The notes below the pieces were generated by a model. It ran no database searches. It worked only from the letters and a program-made list of their open reading frames with translations, and was not told where the DNA came from. A program made the translations under genes and the position numbers. This document shows positions 36,266 to 44,942 of a stretch of 64,000 nucleotides of DNA, piece by piece (within the stretch, counting starts at the first letter, position 1; each line of letters begins with the position of its first letter). The DNA comes from Flagellimonas okinawensis (GTDB taxonomy: Bacteria > Bacteroidota > Bacteroidia > Flavobacteriales > Flavobacteriaceae), in contig NZ_JARFVA010000002.1 in NCBI RefSeq assembly GCF_029194005.1, positions 496,001-560,000 of the forward strand. Direction: 5' to 3'.

Positions 36266-36802
36266 ATGTACGCAATTGTAGAGATGGCAGGGCAGCAATT
36301 CAAAGTTGCAAAAGACCAAAAAGTGTACGTTCACCGTTTGCAAGAAGAAGAAGGTAAGAAAGTTACCTTTGATAAAGTTCTTCTTTTGGAAGATGGTGGT
36401 AACGTTACTATCGGCGCCCCAGTCATAGAAGGTGCGGCTGTTGAGGCCAAAGTTGTAAAGCACCTAAAAGGAGATAAGGTAATCGTTTTCAAAAAGAAAA
36501 GACGTAAAGGTTACCAAAAGAAAAACGGTCACAGACAATATTTGACTGAGATTGTTGTTGAAGGTATTGTAGCTAAAGGTGCTAAAAAAGCTGCTCCGGC
36601 AAAAGCCAAGGAAGAAGCAAAACCAGCTGCAGAACCTAAAGCAGAGAAAAAAGCTGCAGCTCCAAAAAAGGAAGCTCCAAAGGCAACTGAGGATTTAAGC
36701 TCCAAAACTGTAGCTGAATTGAAGGAAATGGCAAAAGCCAAGGAAATCAGCGGTTATTCTTCCATGAAGAAAGCTGAGCTTATCGAAGCATTAAGTAAAT
36801 AA
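36266..36802 (+). CDS. rplU: 50S ribosomal protein bL21 with C-terminal SAP/Rho_N-like extension
   Basis: Residues 1-103 are normal bL21 (MYAIVEMAGQQFKVAKDQKV, KKRRKGYQKKNGHRQYLTEI). They are followed by an Ala/Lys/Glu/Pro-rich linker (about 104-143) and a 35-residue helical module with SKTVAELKEMAKAKEISGYS and MKKAELIEAL, like the Rho N-terminal or HeH/SAP nucleic-acid-binding motif. At 178 residues it is much longer than E. coli L21 (103). It is followed by rpmA after 24 bases, the universal order. Confidence 0.97.
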   Translation: MYAIVEMAGQQFKVAKDQKVYVHRLQEEEGKKVTFDKVLLLEDGGNVTIGAPVIEGAAVEAKVVKHLKGDKVIVFKKKRRKGYQKKNGHRQYLTEIVVEGIVAKGAKKAAPAKAKEEAKPAAEPKAEKKAAAPKKEAPKATEDLSSKTVAELKEMAKAKEISGYSSMKKAELIEALSK

Positions 36803-36826
36803 GACAAGAACTAAAATTTATATATC

Positions 36827-37087
36827 ATGGCTCACAAGAAAGGTGTAGGTAGTTCAAAAAACGGTAGAGAATCAGAATCGAAACGCTTAGGTGTTAAGAT
36901 TTTTGGTGGTCAGGCAGCAGTTGCTGGTAACATCATTGTTAGACAACGTGGTACCAAGCACAACCCTGGCGATAATGTATACGCAGGAAAAGACCATACC
37001 TTGCACGCCAAGGTAGATGGTATTGTTAAGTTTGAGAAAAAATCAGGTGGAAAATCTTTTGTATCCATCGAGCCTTTCCAAGCTTAA
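36827..37087 (+). CDS. rpmA: 50S ribosomal protein bL27
   Basis: The 86-residue protein begins [24 protein letters not shown] in outline and carries the conserved [19 protein letters not shown] segment; its N-terminus reaches the peptidyl transferase centre. There is no N-terminal extension that would need Prp-type cleavage. It is cotranscribed with rplU and followed by a strong terminator. Confidence 0.98.
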   Translation: MAHKKGVGSSKNGRESESKRLGVKIFGGQAAVAGNIIVRQRGTKHNPGDNVYAGKDHTLHAKVDGIVKFEKKSGGKSFVSIEPFQA

Positions 37088-37110
37088 GAACCGATAATAT
37101 ACTTTTAAAA

Positions 37111-37135
37111 GGCCCCGCAATCGCGGGGCCTTTTT
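37111..37135 (+). terminator. Intrinsic terminator of rplU-rpmA
   Basis: GGCCCCGC-AATC-GCGGGGCC followed by five T. Confidence 0.92.
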
Positions 37136-37230
37136 ATTTTATGACATTTTTAATGGTTTCATAACCTATTGGTGATGTTGGAGTGAGAGTGGATGGCTTT
37201 CTTGAACTCTTGATTTTCCAACTATTAGCC

Positions 37231-38826
37231 ATGAATAAGTTTTTTGGAATTTTATTTCTGCTTACGTTGAATATAATGTTCCCAAACGGAACCTATCCTC
37301 AACAGTCCAAGAACTTATCTGCTTCTGTAAAACCAGGGAAAACGTATCATAAGCTTCAAAGTCAATTGGAGGCTGCTAAAAGTCAGTCAAAAAATAAGGT
37401 GCTAATAGCTAAAGGCCATCTACAGCTCGGAGAATACTATCATACCCTTGGTCTTTATACCGAAGCCATAACACAATATAATTTTGCCTTGGAGCAGTTG
37501 GGTTCAAATCCCAATGAACCCTTATACATTTCCCTGAACAATAATATTGGAAAAGTATATCTCTCCCTCAATAATTTTGAGTTGGCCGAACAATACTTTG
37601 AAGAAACCAGACAGGCATCCATAAAACTTAAGGATAATAAGAACCTTGCATTGGCGTTGGGACAGTTAGGGGCGAGTCACGAAAAGCAAGGGGAATACGA
37701 TGAAGCCCTTAAAGACCAAATTAAGAGCCTTGAATTGTTTCAGAAATTGGGAGATGCGTATGGGGAGGCCATGACCCATGAAAATATTGGGAGTATTTAT
37801 GAAGATCTTGGTCAATTTGAGCTGGCATTCGATTATTTCAACAAAGCTTATGATTATCTCAGGGAATCCGATTCCGAAGAAGAGATTAATGTATTGAACA
37901 ATATTGGTGACTCCTTTCGTAAACGTGGCGACTACGAACTTGGATTGGATTATACTTTAAAGGCTTTGGAGTTGGCCAACGAATTGAATGATCTACATCA
38001 ATTGGAAAGTGCCCATAAGGATTTGTCCAAAAACTACGCTCTAATGGGCAATTTTGAGATGGCGCATCAACATTTGCTGATGGCCGAAGAATTCAATAGT
38101 GAATTGATCAAATCTCAAAACAGCGACCAATTAAATGTACTACAGACCATCTATGAGACCAATAAAAAGGAAGCTGAGATACAATTGCTAAGGGAGCAGA
38201 ACAAAGTAAGCACTGCCAATCAGAACCTGCTTTGGGTGGCGCTTTTTGCCGTTGCCGTTATTTTTATCATCCTTTATGCCTACATGGGGAAAAAGCGAAA
38301 AGCAAAGCTTAAGATCCAAGAATACAAGCAAAGAATGCTCAAGGCAGAACTTGATAAAAAGGAAATAGAGGAAAAGAACTTACAAAGAGAAGTACAATTA
38401 AAGGCAGCTTCGCTATCACGGTACAGTCTTCATTTGTCCCAGAAGAACAAGATTTTGCTGGACATGTCCAATACCCTCCGCAATATGGTAGCACGTAAAC
38501 ATATGGATACTTCTGCCAAGATGAAGGAACTTGTTAAGGAAATAGATTTTAATCTAAAGCAGGAGCAAGAATGGGATGAGTTTATGACCTTTTTCAAGGA
38601 GATTCACCCAGAATTTATTAAAAAGCTGTCCAAGTTATCGGAGAATTCACTTTCCCCGGCCGAATTACGACTTGGTATGTTGTTGCGATTGAATCTTTCA
38701 TCCAAAGAAATCGCTTCGATTTTACGTGTTACTCCGGATAGTGTTAGGGTTGCCCGTTACCGGTTGAGAAAAAAATTGCCCATTGATCAAAAAGAAGAGT
38801 TGGTAAACTTTATGATTGAACTTTAG
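37231..38826 (+). CDS. TPR-repeat membrane regulator with C-terminal LuxR-type HTH
   Basis: Starting at MNKFFGILFLLTL (37231; the 37183 start adds residues without family support) the product has 531 residues: signal/anchor helix, about six TPR repeats (residues 40-310, for example EYYHTLGLYTEAITQYNFAL), a membrane helix (LLWVALFAVAVIFIILYAYM), a coiled coil and a C-terminal LuxR-like helix-turn-helix (SPAELRLGMLLRLNLSSKEI, then SVRVARYRLRKKL). Such proteins regulate neighbouring TonB-receptor loci in Bacteroidota. Here it lies just upstream of a TonB receptor and a phytase and probably controls them, perhaps through the CTTTTGTTTC repeats. Confidence 0.85.
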   Translation: MNKFFGILFLLTLNIMFPNGTYPQQSKNLSASVKPGKTYHKLQSQLEAAKSQSKNKVLIAKGHLQLGEYYHTLGLYTEAITQYNFALEQLGSNPNEPLYISLNNNIGKVYLSLNNFELAEQYFEETRQASIKLKDNKNLALALGQLGASHEKQGEYDEALKDQIKSLELFQKLGDAYGEAMTHENIGSIYEDLGQFELAFDYFNKAYDYLRESDSEEEINVLNNIGDSFRKRGDYELGLDYTLKALELANELNDLHQLESAHKDLSKNYALMGNFEMAHQHLLMAEEFNSELIKSQNSDQLNVLQTIYETNKKEAEIQLLREQNKVSTANQNLLWVALFAVAVIFIILYAYMGKKRKAKLKIQEYKQRMLKAELDKKEIEEKNLQREVQLKAASLSRYSLHLSQKNKILLDMSNTLRNMVARKHMDTSAKMKELVKEIDFNLKQEQEWDEFMTFFKEIHPEFIKKLSKLSENSLSPAELRLGMLLRLNLSSKEIASILRVTPDSVRVARYRLRKKLPIDQKEELVNFMIEL

Positions 38827-38889
38827 GGCTTTAAAACTCCACCTTTTGAGAAAAGGTTATCCCAATGTAAAAAAACTGTAATTGTTGCT

Positions 38890-38973
38890 CTCTTGTTTCT
38901 GTCGATTTTCACTTTTGTTTCCTTTTTGTTTCCTTTTAATTCAAATCATAACGAGTTGATATACATAGTTTTG
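38890..38973 (+). promoter_or_regulatory. CTTTTGTTTC repeat array and -7 box before the phytate receptor
   Basis: Copies CTCTTGTTTC (38890), CTTTTGTTTC (38912), CTTTTTGTTTC (38922) and CTTTTAATTC (38933) lie upstream of TAGTTTTG at 38966-38973, an exact TAnnTTTG. Three copies are back to back with 10-11-base period, about one helix turn. Confidence 0.5.
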
Positions 38974-38997
38974 GAAAGCAATCTAACGTAAACCAAA

Positions 38998-41898
38998 ATG
39001 AAATTGATGAACCTTAAAAAACTACTTTTTGTAACGCTATTTCTTGTTATTGGAACGGCAATCGGCCAGGCGCAAACAGGGAATATTCAAGGAACAATAA
39101 CCGATGAGAACGGTATTTATGTTCCAGGTGCCAATGTGTATGTAGAATCCTTGGTAAAAGGAGCCATTTCTAATTTTGATGGAAAATTTACCCTAGTAAG
39201 TATCCCAGACGGGAATTATACTTTGAAAGTTTCTTACATGGGCTATTCCGATGTAGAGCAACAAGTCACTGTAACAGCGGGTAAAACTACTCCTGTGAAC
39301 ATTGTACTGGTTTCTTCCAATGTGGAGTTGGCCGAAGTACAGGTAAGTGCTTACGGTTTGAGTGGTCAATCCAAGGCACTGAACACGCAAAAAAACAACA
39401 TGAACATTACCAATGTGGTGTCCACCGACCAGATTGGTAAATTTCCCGATGCCAACATTGGCGATGCCGTAAAACGTATCCCCGGTATTACAATGCAGGT
39501 AGATCAAGGCGAGGCACGTAACATTATTGTTCGTGGTCTTTCGCCTCAATTGAATTCCGTAACCTTGAACGGAAGTAGGATTCCCTCCGCAGAATCTGAC
39601 AACAGAAATGTTCAGATGGACCTGATTCCTTCGGATATGATCCAGACCATTGAAGTGAACAAGGCCGTAACCCCCGATATGGATGCCGATGCATTGGGTG
39701 GATCTGTAAACTTGGTGACCAGAACGGCACCACAAGGATTTAGGATTTCCGCAACTGCCGGGTCAGGTGTCAACTTTATCACAGATAAAAGAATATTGAA
39801 CGGTTCCTTTTTGATAGGTGACCGAACAAATGACGGAAAATTTGGATGGATGCTCTCCGCAACCATCAACGATAACGACTTTGGTTCAGATAATATTGAA
39901 GCGGAGTGGGACAACGAATTTGAGTACAACACGGGTGCCGAGGATGAAGAAGGGGAGCCAATATTAGAGGAGGCCGAAGTGGATCCATATACCAATGTAA
40001 CAGAACAGCGGACCTATTTGGTTCAGAGGGTGAGAAGAAGTTTTTCTGCCAACTTGGATTACCAAATCAACCCAAACAACAATATCTACCTAAAAACCAT
40101 GTATAACTGGCGGGACGACCGTGAAAACAGGTTTCGATTGGAGCAGGAAATATTGGATGGTGAGGATATCGAGGTAGGTGATTTTACCTTAAACAATGGC
40201 AGACTGACCCGTTTTCCGGTAGAGGTTAAAAGACAGTCCAAAGGTGGTATCGCCGGTGGTAGAAACGATAATCGAAGATTGGAAGATCAACGAATGCAAA
40301 ATTACACACTTGGGGGCGACCATTTGTTTGGCTCCTTAAAGGTGGATTGGATGGCAGCCTATGCCAAAGCATCCGAAGAGCGTTTAAACGAGCGTTATGC
40401 TGAATATGAGACCGAGTATATCATAAATAACGACAACAGTAATCCCAAATATCCTATAATGACCGCTGCCAACGCCGATGACTTCAATGATTTGGGAGCA
40501 TTTGAATTTGGGGAGATCACCAACGAAAACCAATATACCGAGGAAGAGGACGTCAATTTTTTCTTGAACTTTGAACTTCCGGCCGATTTGTTCGGGAATG
40601 GAGGTAGCCTAAAGTTTGGTGCAAGGGGAAGATTTAAATCAAAACTCAGGAACAACGATTTCTTTGAGTATGATTTGGAGGATTTGTACCCTACTTTGGC
40701 CGATGTGCCAGTAAAATCCTATACCGATCCAGATTATCTGCCAGGGAGTAAATATGAGGCCGGTAACTTTGCCAGTGAAGAGTGGTTGGGCTCTTTGGAT
40801 TTAAACAGTTCCAATGGAGAAGCGGTACAGGATGAGTACCTGCCCGGTAATTTCGATATTAAGGAAGATGTGTGGGCCGGATATGCCATGATCAACCAAA
40901 AACTTACCAACAAATTGAGCGTTTTGGCAGGATTGAGGATTGAAAATACCAAACTGGAAACCCAAGGAAACCGCGTGCTTTACATTGAAGAGGATGAGGA
41001 AGCCGGAATTGAGGAAGGCATAGAGGTTCAAGCAGTTTCTGATGAAAACTCATATACCAATATTTTGCCCGGTGTACACTTTAAGTACGACCTAAACAAT
41101 AGTACGGTACTTCGATTTGCATGGACCAACACCTTGGCCCGTCCCAATTATGAGGATATGATTCCACGGGCCGAGATTATTTTTGAGGATAGCGAAGTGG
41201 TAGTTGGTAATCCAGAGCTGGACCCGACCACATCAATGAACTTTGATTTGAATGCGGAACATTACTTTGAAAGTGTTGGGATAATTTCTGGAGGTCTGTT
41301 TTATAAAAAAATAGACGATTTTATCTACACCTTTATCACTGAGGCGCCAAATGATGCTTTTGGAGCAGGTACAGCGGGTTATGATGTGTTCCAACCTCTT
41401 AACGGGGACTCCGCTTCCATTTTTGGAGCTGAGGTCTCTTTCCAAAGACAGTTGGATTTCTTGCCAGGCTTTGCTAGAAACTTTAGTATTTATTTGAACT
41501 ATACTTACTTGTCCTCAAGCGCAGATGGTATTCGTAACGAGGATGGGGATGAGCGTACCGATTTGGATTTGCCCAACACGGCTCCGAACATGTTCAATGG
41601 TTCTTTGGGCTATGCCGACAAAAGATTTAGCGCACGTTTGTCCGCTAACTTTTCCGATTCCTATATCGATGAAATTGGTGGAAATCCATTTGAAGACAGA
41701 TATTATGATACTCAGTTCTTCCTGGATTTCAATGCAAGCTATGCCATCAATAAGAACTTGAGGCTTTATGCAGATGTCAACAACATTACCAATCAACCTT
41801 TGCGTTATTTCCAAGGAGTGAAGGAAAGAACACAGCAGATGGAGTTCTACGATATTCGTTTCACCTTCGGACTGAAGTACGATCTATTTAAAAAATAA
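38998..41898 (+). CDS. TonB-dependent receptor of the phytase locus
   Basis: A 966-residue receptor: signal peptide (ending AIGQAQ), CarboxypepD_reg-like domain (NIQGTITDENGIYVPGANVY, about 28-110), plug (NIGDAVKRIPGITMQVDQGE, NIIVRGLSPQLNSVTLNG, QTIEVNKAVTPDMDADALGGSVNLVT) and a barrel ending GLKYDLFKK. The DADALGG plug signature marks the large-ligand class often linked to oligosaccharides or similar molecules. A beta-propeller phytase follows, so a phosphorylated inositol or related organic phosphate is the likely ligand. No SusD-like gene is present. Confidence 0.9.
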   Translation: MKLMNLKKLLFVTLFLVIGTAIGQAQTGNIQGTITDENGIYVPGANVYVESLVKGAISNFDGKFTLVSIPDGNYTLKVSYMGYSDVEQQVTVTAGKTTPVNIVLVSSNVELAEVQVSAYGLSGQSKALNTQKNNMNITNVVSTDQIGKFPDANIGDAVKRIPGITMQVDQGEARNIIVRGLSPQLNSVTLNGSRIPSAESDNRNVQMDLIPSDMIQTIEVNKAVTPDMDADALGGSVNLVTRTAPQGFRISATAGSGVNFITDKRILNGSFLIGDRTNDGKFGWMLSATINDNDFGSDNIEAEWDNEFEYNTGAEDEEGEPILEEAEVDPYTNVTEQRTYLVQRVRRSFSANLDYQINPNNNIYLKTMYNWRDDRENRFRLEQEILDGEDIEVGDFTLNNGRLTRFPVEVKRQSKGGIAGGRNDNRRLEDQRMQNYTLGGDHLFGSLKVDWMAAYAKASEERLNERYAEYETEYIINNDNSNPKYPIMTAANADDFNDLGAFEFGEITNENQYTEEEDVNFFLNFELPADLFGNGGSLKFGARGRFKSKLRNNDFFEYDLEDLYPTLADVPVKSYTDPDYLPGSKYEAGNFASEEWLGSLDLNSSNGEAVQDEYLPGNFDIKEDVWAGYAMINQKLTNKLSVLAGLRIENTKLETQGNRVLYIEEDEEAGIEEGIEVQAVSDENSYTNILPGVHFKYDLNNSTVLRFAWTNTLARPNYEDMIPRAEIIFEDSEVVVGNPELDPTTSMNFDLNAEHYFESVGIISGGLFYKKIDDFIYTFITEAPNDAFGAGTAGYDVFQPLNGDSASIFGAEVSFQRQLDFLPGFARNFSIYLNYTYLSSSADGIRNEDGDERTDLDLPNTAPNMFNGSLGYADKRFSARLSANFSDSYIDEIGGNPFEDRYYDTQFFLDFNASYAINKNLRLYADVNNITNQPLRYFQGVKERTQQMEFYDIRFTFGLKYDLFKK

Positions 41899-41913
41899 TT
41901 CAAATTACATAAT

Positions 41914-41987
41914 GTCACATCGAGCGCAGTGGGGATGGTTTTTAAGGTTTGAACCACAAAGCCTGTCTCGACTATGCTCGAATTGAC
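41914..41987. repeat. Palindromic repeat element between receptor and phytase genes
   Basis: GTCACATCGAGCGCAGT... at the left pairs imperfectly with ...ACTATGCTCGAATTGAC at the right (arms about 23 bases, loop about 30). It differs in sequence from the atpDC element. It has the form of a dispersed intergenic repeat; the mRNA between the two genes would fold here. Confidence 0.65.
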
Positions 41988-42008
41988 TTTTTATTGAAAT
42001 TCATTATA

Positions 42009-43031
42009 ATGATTAAAAGATATATTCCATTTTTTCTGGCATTGGCCATAATGTCCTGTAAACAGCAGGGGAGTACATTGCCAGCCATTGCACCAGATAT
42101 TATAACAGAGAAAACCCCGAACGATACTGATGATCCCGCTATTTGGATCAACCCAGAAGATGCATCAAAAAGTATTGTGTTCGGAACCGACAAAGAATCC
42201 AACGGAGGTGTTTACGCCTTTGACCTTGAAGGAAAGATCATTGAGGAGAAATCCATCAAAAACATTAAAAGACCAAATAATGTAGATTTGGAATATGGCT
42301 TTCAGCTCAACGATTCCGTGGCTGTTGATGTGATAGCTTTCACGGAAAGGGAAAAGCAACAGATCAGATTGTTCTCCGTGCCCGATATGAAACCACTCGA
42401 TGGGGGAGGTTTTCCAGTATTTGAAGATGAGACCGATGTGGAACAACGTTTGGCCATGGGAATCAGTTTGTACAAATCCCCAAAGGATTCATCTGTATAT
42501 GCCATTGTAAGCAGAAAAATTGGACCGAGCGGTTCTTACTTATATCAATATAAATTTGAATCGGACAGTACAGGGGTTGCCGCCAATTTGGTTCGTAAGT
42601 TCGGAAGTTTTACCGGGGGCAAGGAAATAGAAGCTATTGCCGTGGACAACGAAATGGGCTACGTGTACTATTCCGATGAAGGGGAATGCATTAAAAAATA
42701 TTATGCCGAACCAAGCATGGGCGATGAGGAATTGGCCTGCTTTGGTGGTGAATTGTTTCAAGAAGATATAGAAGGTATTGCCATTGCCAGATATCCGAAT
42801 GGAGAAGGTTACATTATTGTATCGGACCAACAACGCGGACAGTTCAATATTTTTTCCAGAAAGGACAATAGTTTTATAAAGGCGGTAAATCTATCGACTC
42901 TGGAGACGGATGGTTGCGATGTAGTCACTGTACCCTTGAACAAGACCTTTGCCAATGGTCTTTTCGTGGCCATGAACGACGAAAAGAACTTCTATTTTTA
43001 TGATTTGAACAAAGCACTGGACTTGCAGTAA
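42009..43031 (+). CDS. Beta-propeller phytase lipoprotein
   Basis: This enzyme frees phosphate from phytate (inositol hexakisphosphate) with calcium. The 340-residue protein has a lipoprotein signal (MIKRYIPFFLALAIMSC, modified Cys17) and the family motif TPNDTDDPAIWINPEDASKS, then VFGTDKESNGGVYAFDLEGK and later DIEGIAIARYPNGEGYIIVSDQ. The ATG at 42009 is preferred over an upstream TTG because it gives the lipobox at normal distance. It is likely surface- or periplasm-facing and works with the preceding receptor. It ends two bases from a convergent gene. Confidence 0.92.
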   Translation: MIKRYIPFFLALAIMSCKQQGSTLPAIAPDIITEKTPNDTDDPAIWINPEDASKSIVFGTDKESNGGVYAFDLEGKIIEEKSIKNIKRPNNVDLEYGFQLNDSVAVDVIAFTEREKQQIRLFSVPDMKPLDGGGFPVFEDETDVEQRLAMGISLYKSPKDSSVYAIVSRKIGPSGSYLYQYKFESDSTGVAANLVRKFGSFTGGKEIEAIAVDNEMGYVYYSDEGECIKKYYAEPSMGDEELACFGGELFQEDIEGIAIARYPNGEGYIIVSDQQRGQFNIFSRKDNSFIKAVNLSTLETDGCDVVTVPLNKTFANGLFVAMNDEKNFYFYDLNKALDLQ

Positions 43032-43033
43032 GT

Positions 43034-44146
43034 CTAGAATGTAAGCTTTCGTTTTCGAGCGGTGATTTGCCAAGTATCTACTTTTTTATCGTTCTCGATT
43101 ACCGAAACTTCATCATGTAGGTTTATAGTGGGGCAAATATGGTAGGGAATTCCATAAAGGACATCACCAACCTTGTATTTGTCCCATTGTTTTACTTTGA
43201 TCACGCCATGTTCTTCACTTTGTGAAATAAGTTCGTAACCGTCAAGGTTTAGAAATTTGACCCTTTTATCGATTGGGTTTTCCGCAGCAACCGATTTATG
43301 TCCAAGGTCAACCGTGATAATGCCATCGGTAGGTTTGGAAATGATCCTTGTTACCAAAAGTGCAGCAGGTTTAAATTGCTGCTCCGTTAACTTTTCACCA
43401 TAGCCCCAGTCCCAAAGTACGCAAGTGCCTGGACTGGTTATCCTTTTTTCTTGTAGTGCATGAGATGTAAAGGATGGCGTGCCACCACAAATCAATTCCG
43501 CTGCAGGATAATCTATCCTTAAGGCACCCAAATAAGTTTCTACATCTTTCACCCCCGACTCTATTTGTTGTTTACGGGTTTCAAAATCAACATCCCTTAA
43601 ATGGCCATCATAGGCGTGTAAACCTTTCAAGGAAAGCGATTTACATATTTTTAAATAGGCAATGAGCTCATCTAGGCCGGGACCTATTTCTATACCCGAT
43701 CTATTCATCCCATTGTTTACATCAATATATATATCTGCAATAATACCCTGCTCTAAAGCTTTTTGGTTCAGTAGCTCCGCACTTTCCACATTATCCACAA
43801 TGGTGGAAAGTCGGGTATTTGGAAAATGCTTCACCAAACTTAGGAACCGATCAACTTTTGGGCCTACCAATTGGTGTGCTATCAAAATGGATTTCGCTCC
43901 TGCTGCAGCTGCAATTTCAGCTTCGGAAATAGTAGACGCCTTAAATCTGGTGATACCGGAAGAAAGTAAATATTCCATCACTTTTGGCATTTTATTGGTT
44001 TTAATGTGGGGCATTAAACGTTCGGTCTCACCATGGACCAAAGAAAGCATTTCTTGGACGTTATGTTTTAAATGTTCCATGTAGAGCACAATGGAAGGAG
44101 AATCTACTGTTTCAATATTTTGGATGGTAAACCAATGGTTTTTCAT
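43034..44146 (-). CDS. D-threonine aldolase / D-serine dehydratase-family PLP enzyme
   Basis: A 370-residue alanine-racemase-fold enzyme. Lys49 in MPHIKTNK is the PLP lysine of the family. Near the C-terminus PYHICPT has His336 and Cys338; an H-x-C pair is the zinc site of eukaryotic-type D-serine dehydratase, whereas D-threonine aldolase has H-x-D. A D-serine or D-threonine dehydratase role is therefore more likely. The ATG at 44146 (MKNHWFTIQNIE) is preferred because the upstream 17 residues do not fit the family. No pathway partner is adjacent. Confidence 0.8.
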   Translation of the reverse strand: MKNHWFTIQNIETVDSPSIVLYMEHLKHNVQEMLSLVHGETERLMPHIKTNKMPKVMEYLLSSGITRFKASTISEAEIAAAAGAKSILIAHQLVGPKVDRFLSLVKHFPNTRLSTIVDNVESAELLNQKALEQGIIADIYIDVNNGMNRSGIEIGPGLDELIAYLKICKSLSLKGLHAYDGHLRDVDFETRKQQIESGVKDVETYLGALRIDYPAAELICGGTPSFTSHALQEKRITSPGTCVLWDWGYGEKLTEQQFKPAALLVTRIISKPTDGIITVDLGHKSVAAENPIDKRVKFLNLDGYELISQSEEHGVIKVKQWDKYKVGDVLYGIPYHICPTINLHDEVSVIENDKKVDTWQITARKRKLTF

Positions 44147-44293
44147 GTGAAAATTTTTTCGTGGAATAAAGGTAACAATCGAAAAGGGATAGTGCACAAA
44201 TTTGTCAATCTCAATTCCTAGGTTGGCAACAAAGGAGCCATGAGTTAAATTCTTTTCGTAGCTTTAATAGCACTAACTATAAATCTTTATATC

Positions 44294-44872
44294 ATGAAAA
44301 AAGCAATTATTTCTTCTTTGTTGGCCTGCTCTATTTTGTTTACCAGCTGTTTAGGTTCTTTTAGCGCTTTCAATAGTTTGAAGGATTGGAACCAAGGTCT
44401 AACAAACAGTAGGTTCTTGGACAACCTTATTTTCTGGGGGTTGAACATTGTTCCTGTGTACGGGCTGTTTTTCTTGGGGGATACCATTATCTTCAACGTA
44501 ATTGAATTCTGGTCAGGATCCAATCCTATTGCGATGAAAGATGGAGAATCAGAAACACAAATGGTAGAGCACGATGGCAATACCTTTGAGATGATCGCGA
44601 CCAAGAACAGAATGCAGGTGACCGTTGTGGAAGGGCCTAAAAAAGGCAAGAAGATTGATTTGGTGTACAAGCCAGATGAAAAATCTTGGAATGCAGTACG
44701 TCCGAATGGAGAAACCATTAAACTTTCTTCTTTTGAGGAAGGGTTCTATATTGTTTATATGCCAAGCGGAGAAGAAGTGAAAATCGACCCAATGAGCACT
44801 AAGGAAGAAGGATTGGCCTTGTTGCAAGAAAGCAAGAGTTGCTACTATGGCGAAGCTTTGTTGGCCGATTAA
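44294..44872 (+). CDS. DUF3332 lipoprotein/membrane protein
   Basis: A 192-residue protein with a lipoprotein-like signal (LLACSILFTSC, modified Cys19) and a hydrophobic helix at about residues 45-75 (FWGLNIVPVYGLFFLGDTIIF). The FSAFNSLKDWNQGLTNSRFL segment is typical of DUF3332. The second half is a small beta domain (KMQVTVVEGPKKGKKIDLVY-like). Function unknown. It is monocistronic, with a shared hairpin after it. Confidence 0.8.
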   Translation: MKKAIISSLLACSILFTSCLGSFSAFNSLKDWNQGLTNSRFLDNLIFWGLNIVPVYGLFFLGDTIIFNVIEFWSGSNPIAMKDGESETQMVEHDGNTFEMIATKNRMQVTVVEGPKKGKKIDLVYKPDEKSWNAVRPNGETIKLSSFEEGFYIVYMPSGEEVKIDPMSTKEEGLALLQESKSCYYGEALLAD

Positions 44873-44890
44873 TAAGAATATCATAAAAAC

Positions 44891-44922
44891 AATAAACCCA
44901 TGGTGCAAGCCATGGGTTTATT
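44891..44922. terminator. Hairpin between DUF3332 and ahcY
   Basis: AATAAACCCATGG and CCATGGGTTTATT are perfect 13-base arms around TGCAAG. The T run is short, so it may act in both directions as a weak terminator or 3' stabiliser. Confidence 0.65.
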
Positions 44923-44942
44923 GCTTTAAAACATTTCTGTTT

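Noticed and set aside
39193..39735. 180-residue minus-strand ORF inside the phytase-locus receptor gene
   Set aside because: Antisense shadow of the plug-coding region; no family features.
38998..43031. Polysaccharide utilisation locus (SusC/SusD pair)
   Set aside because: No SusD-like lipoprotein or glycoside hydrolase follows the receptor; the next gene is a phytase.
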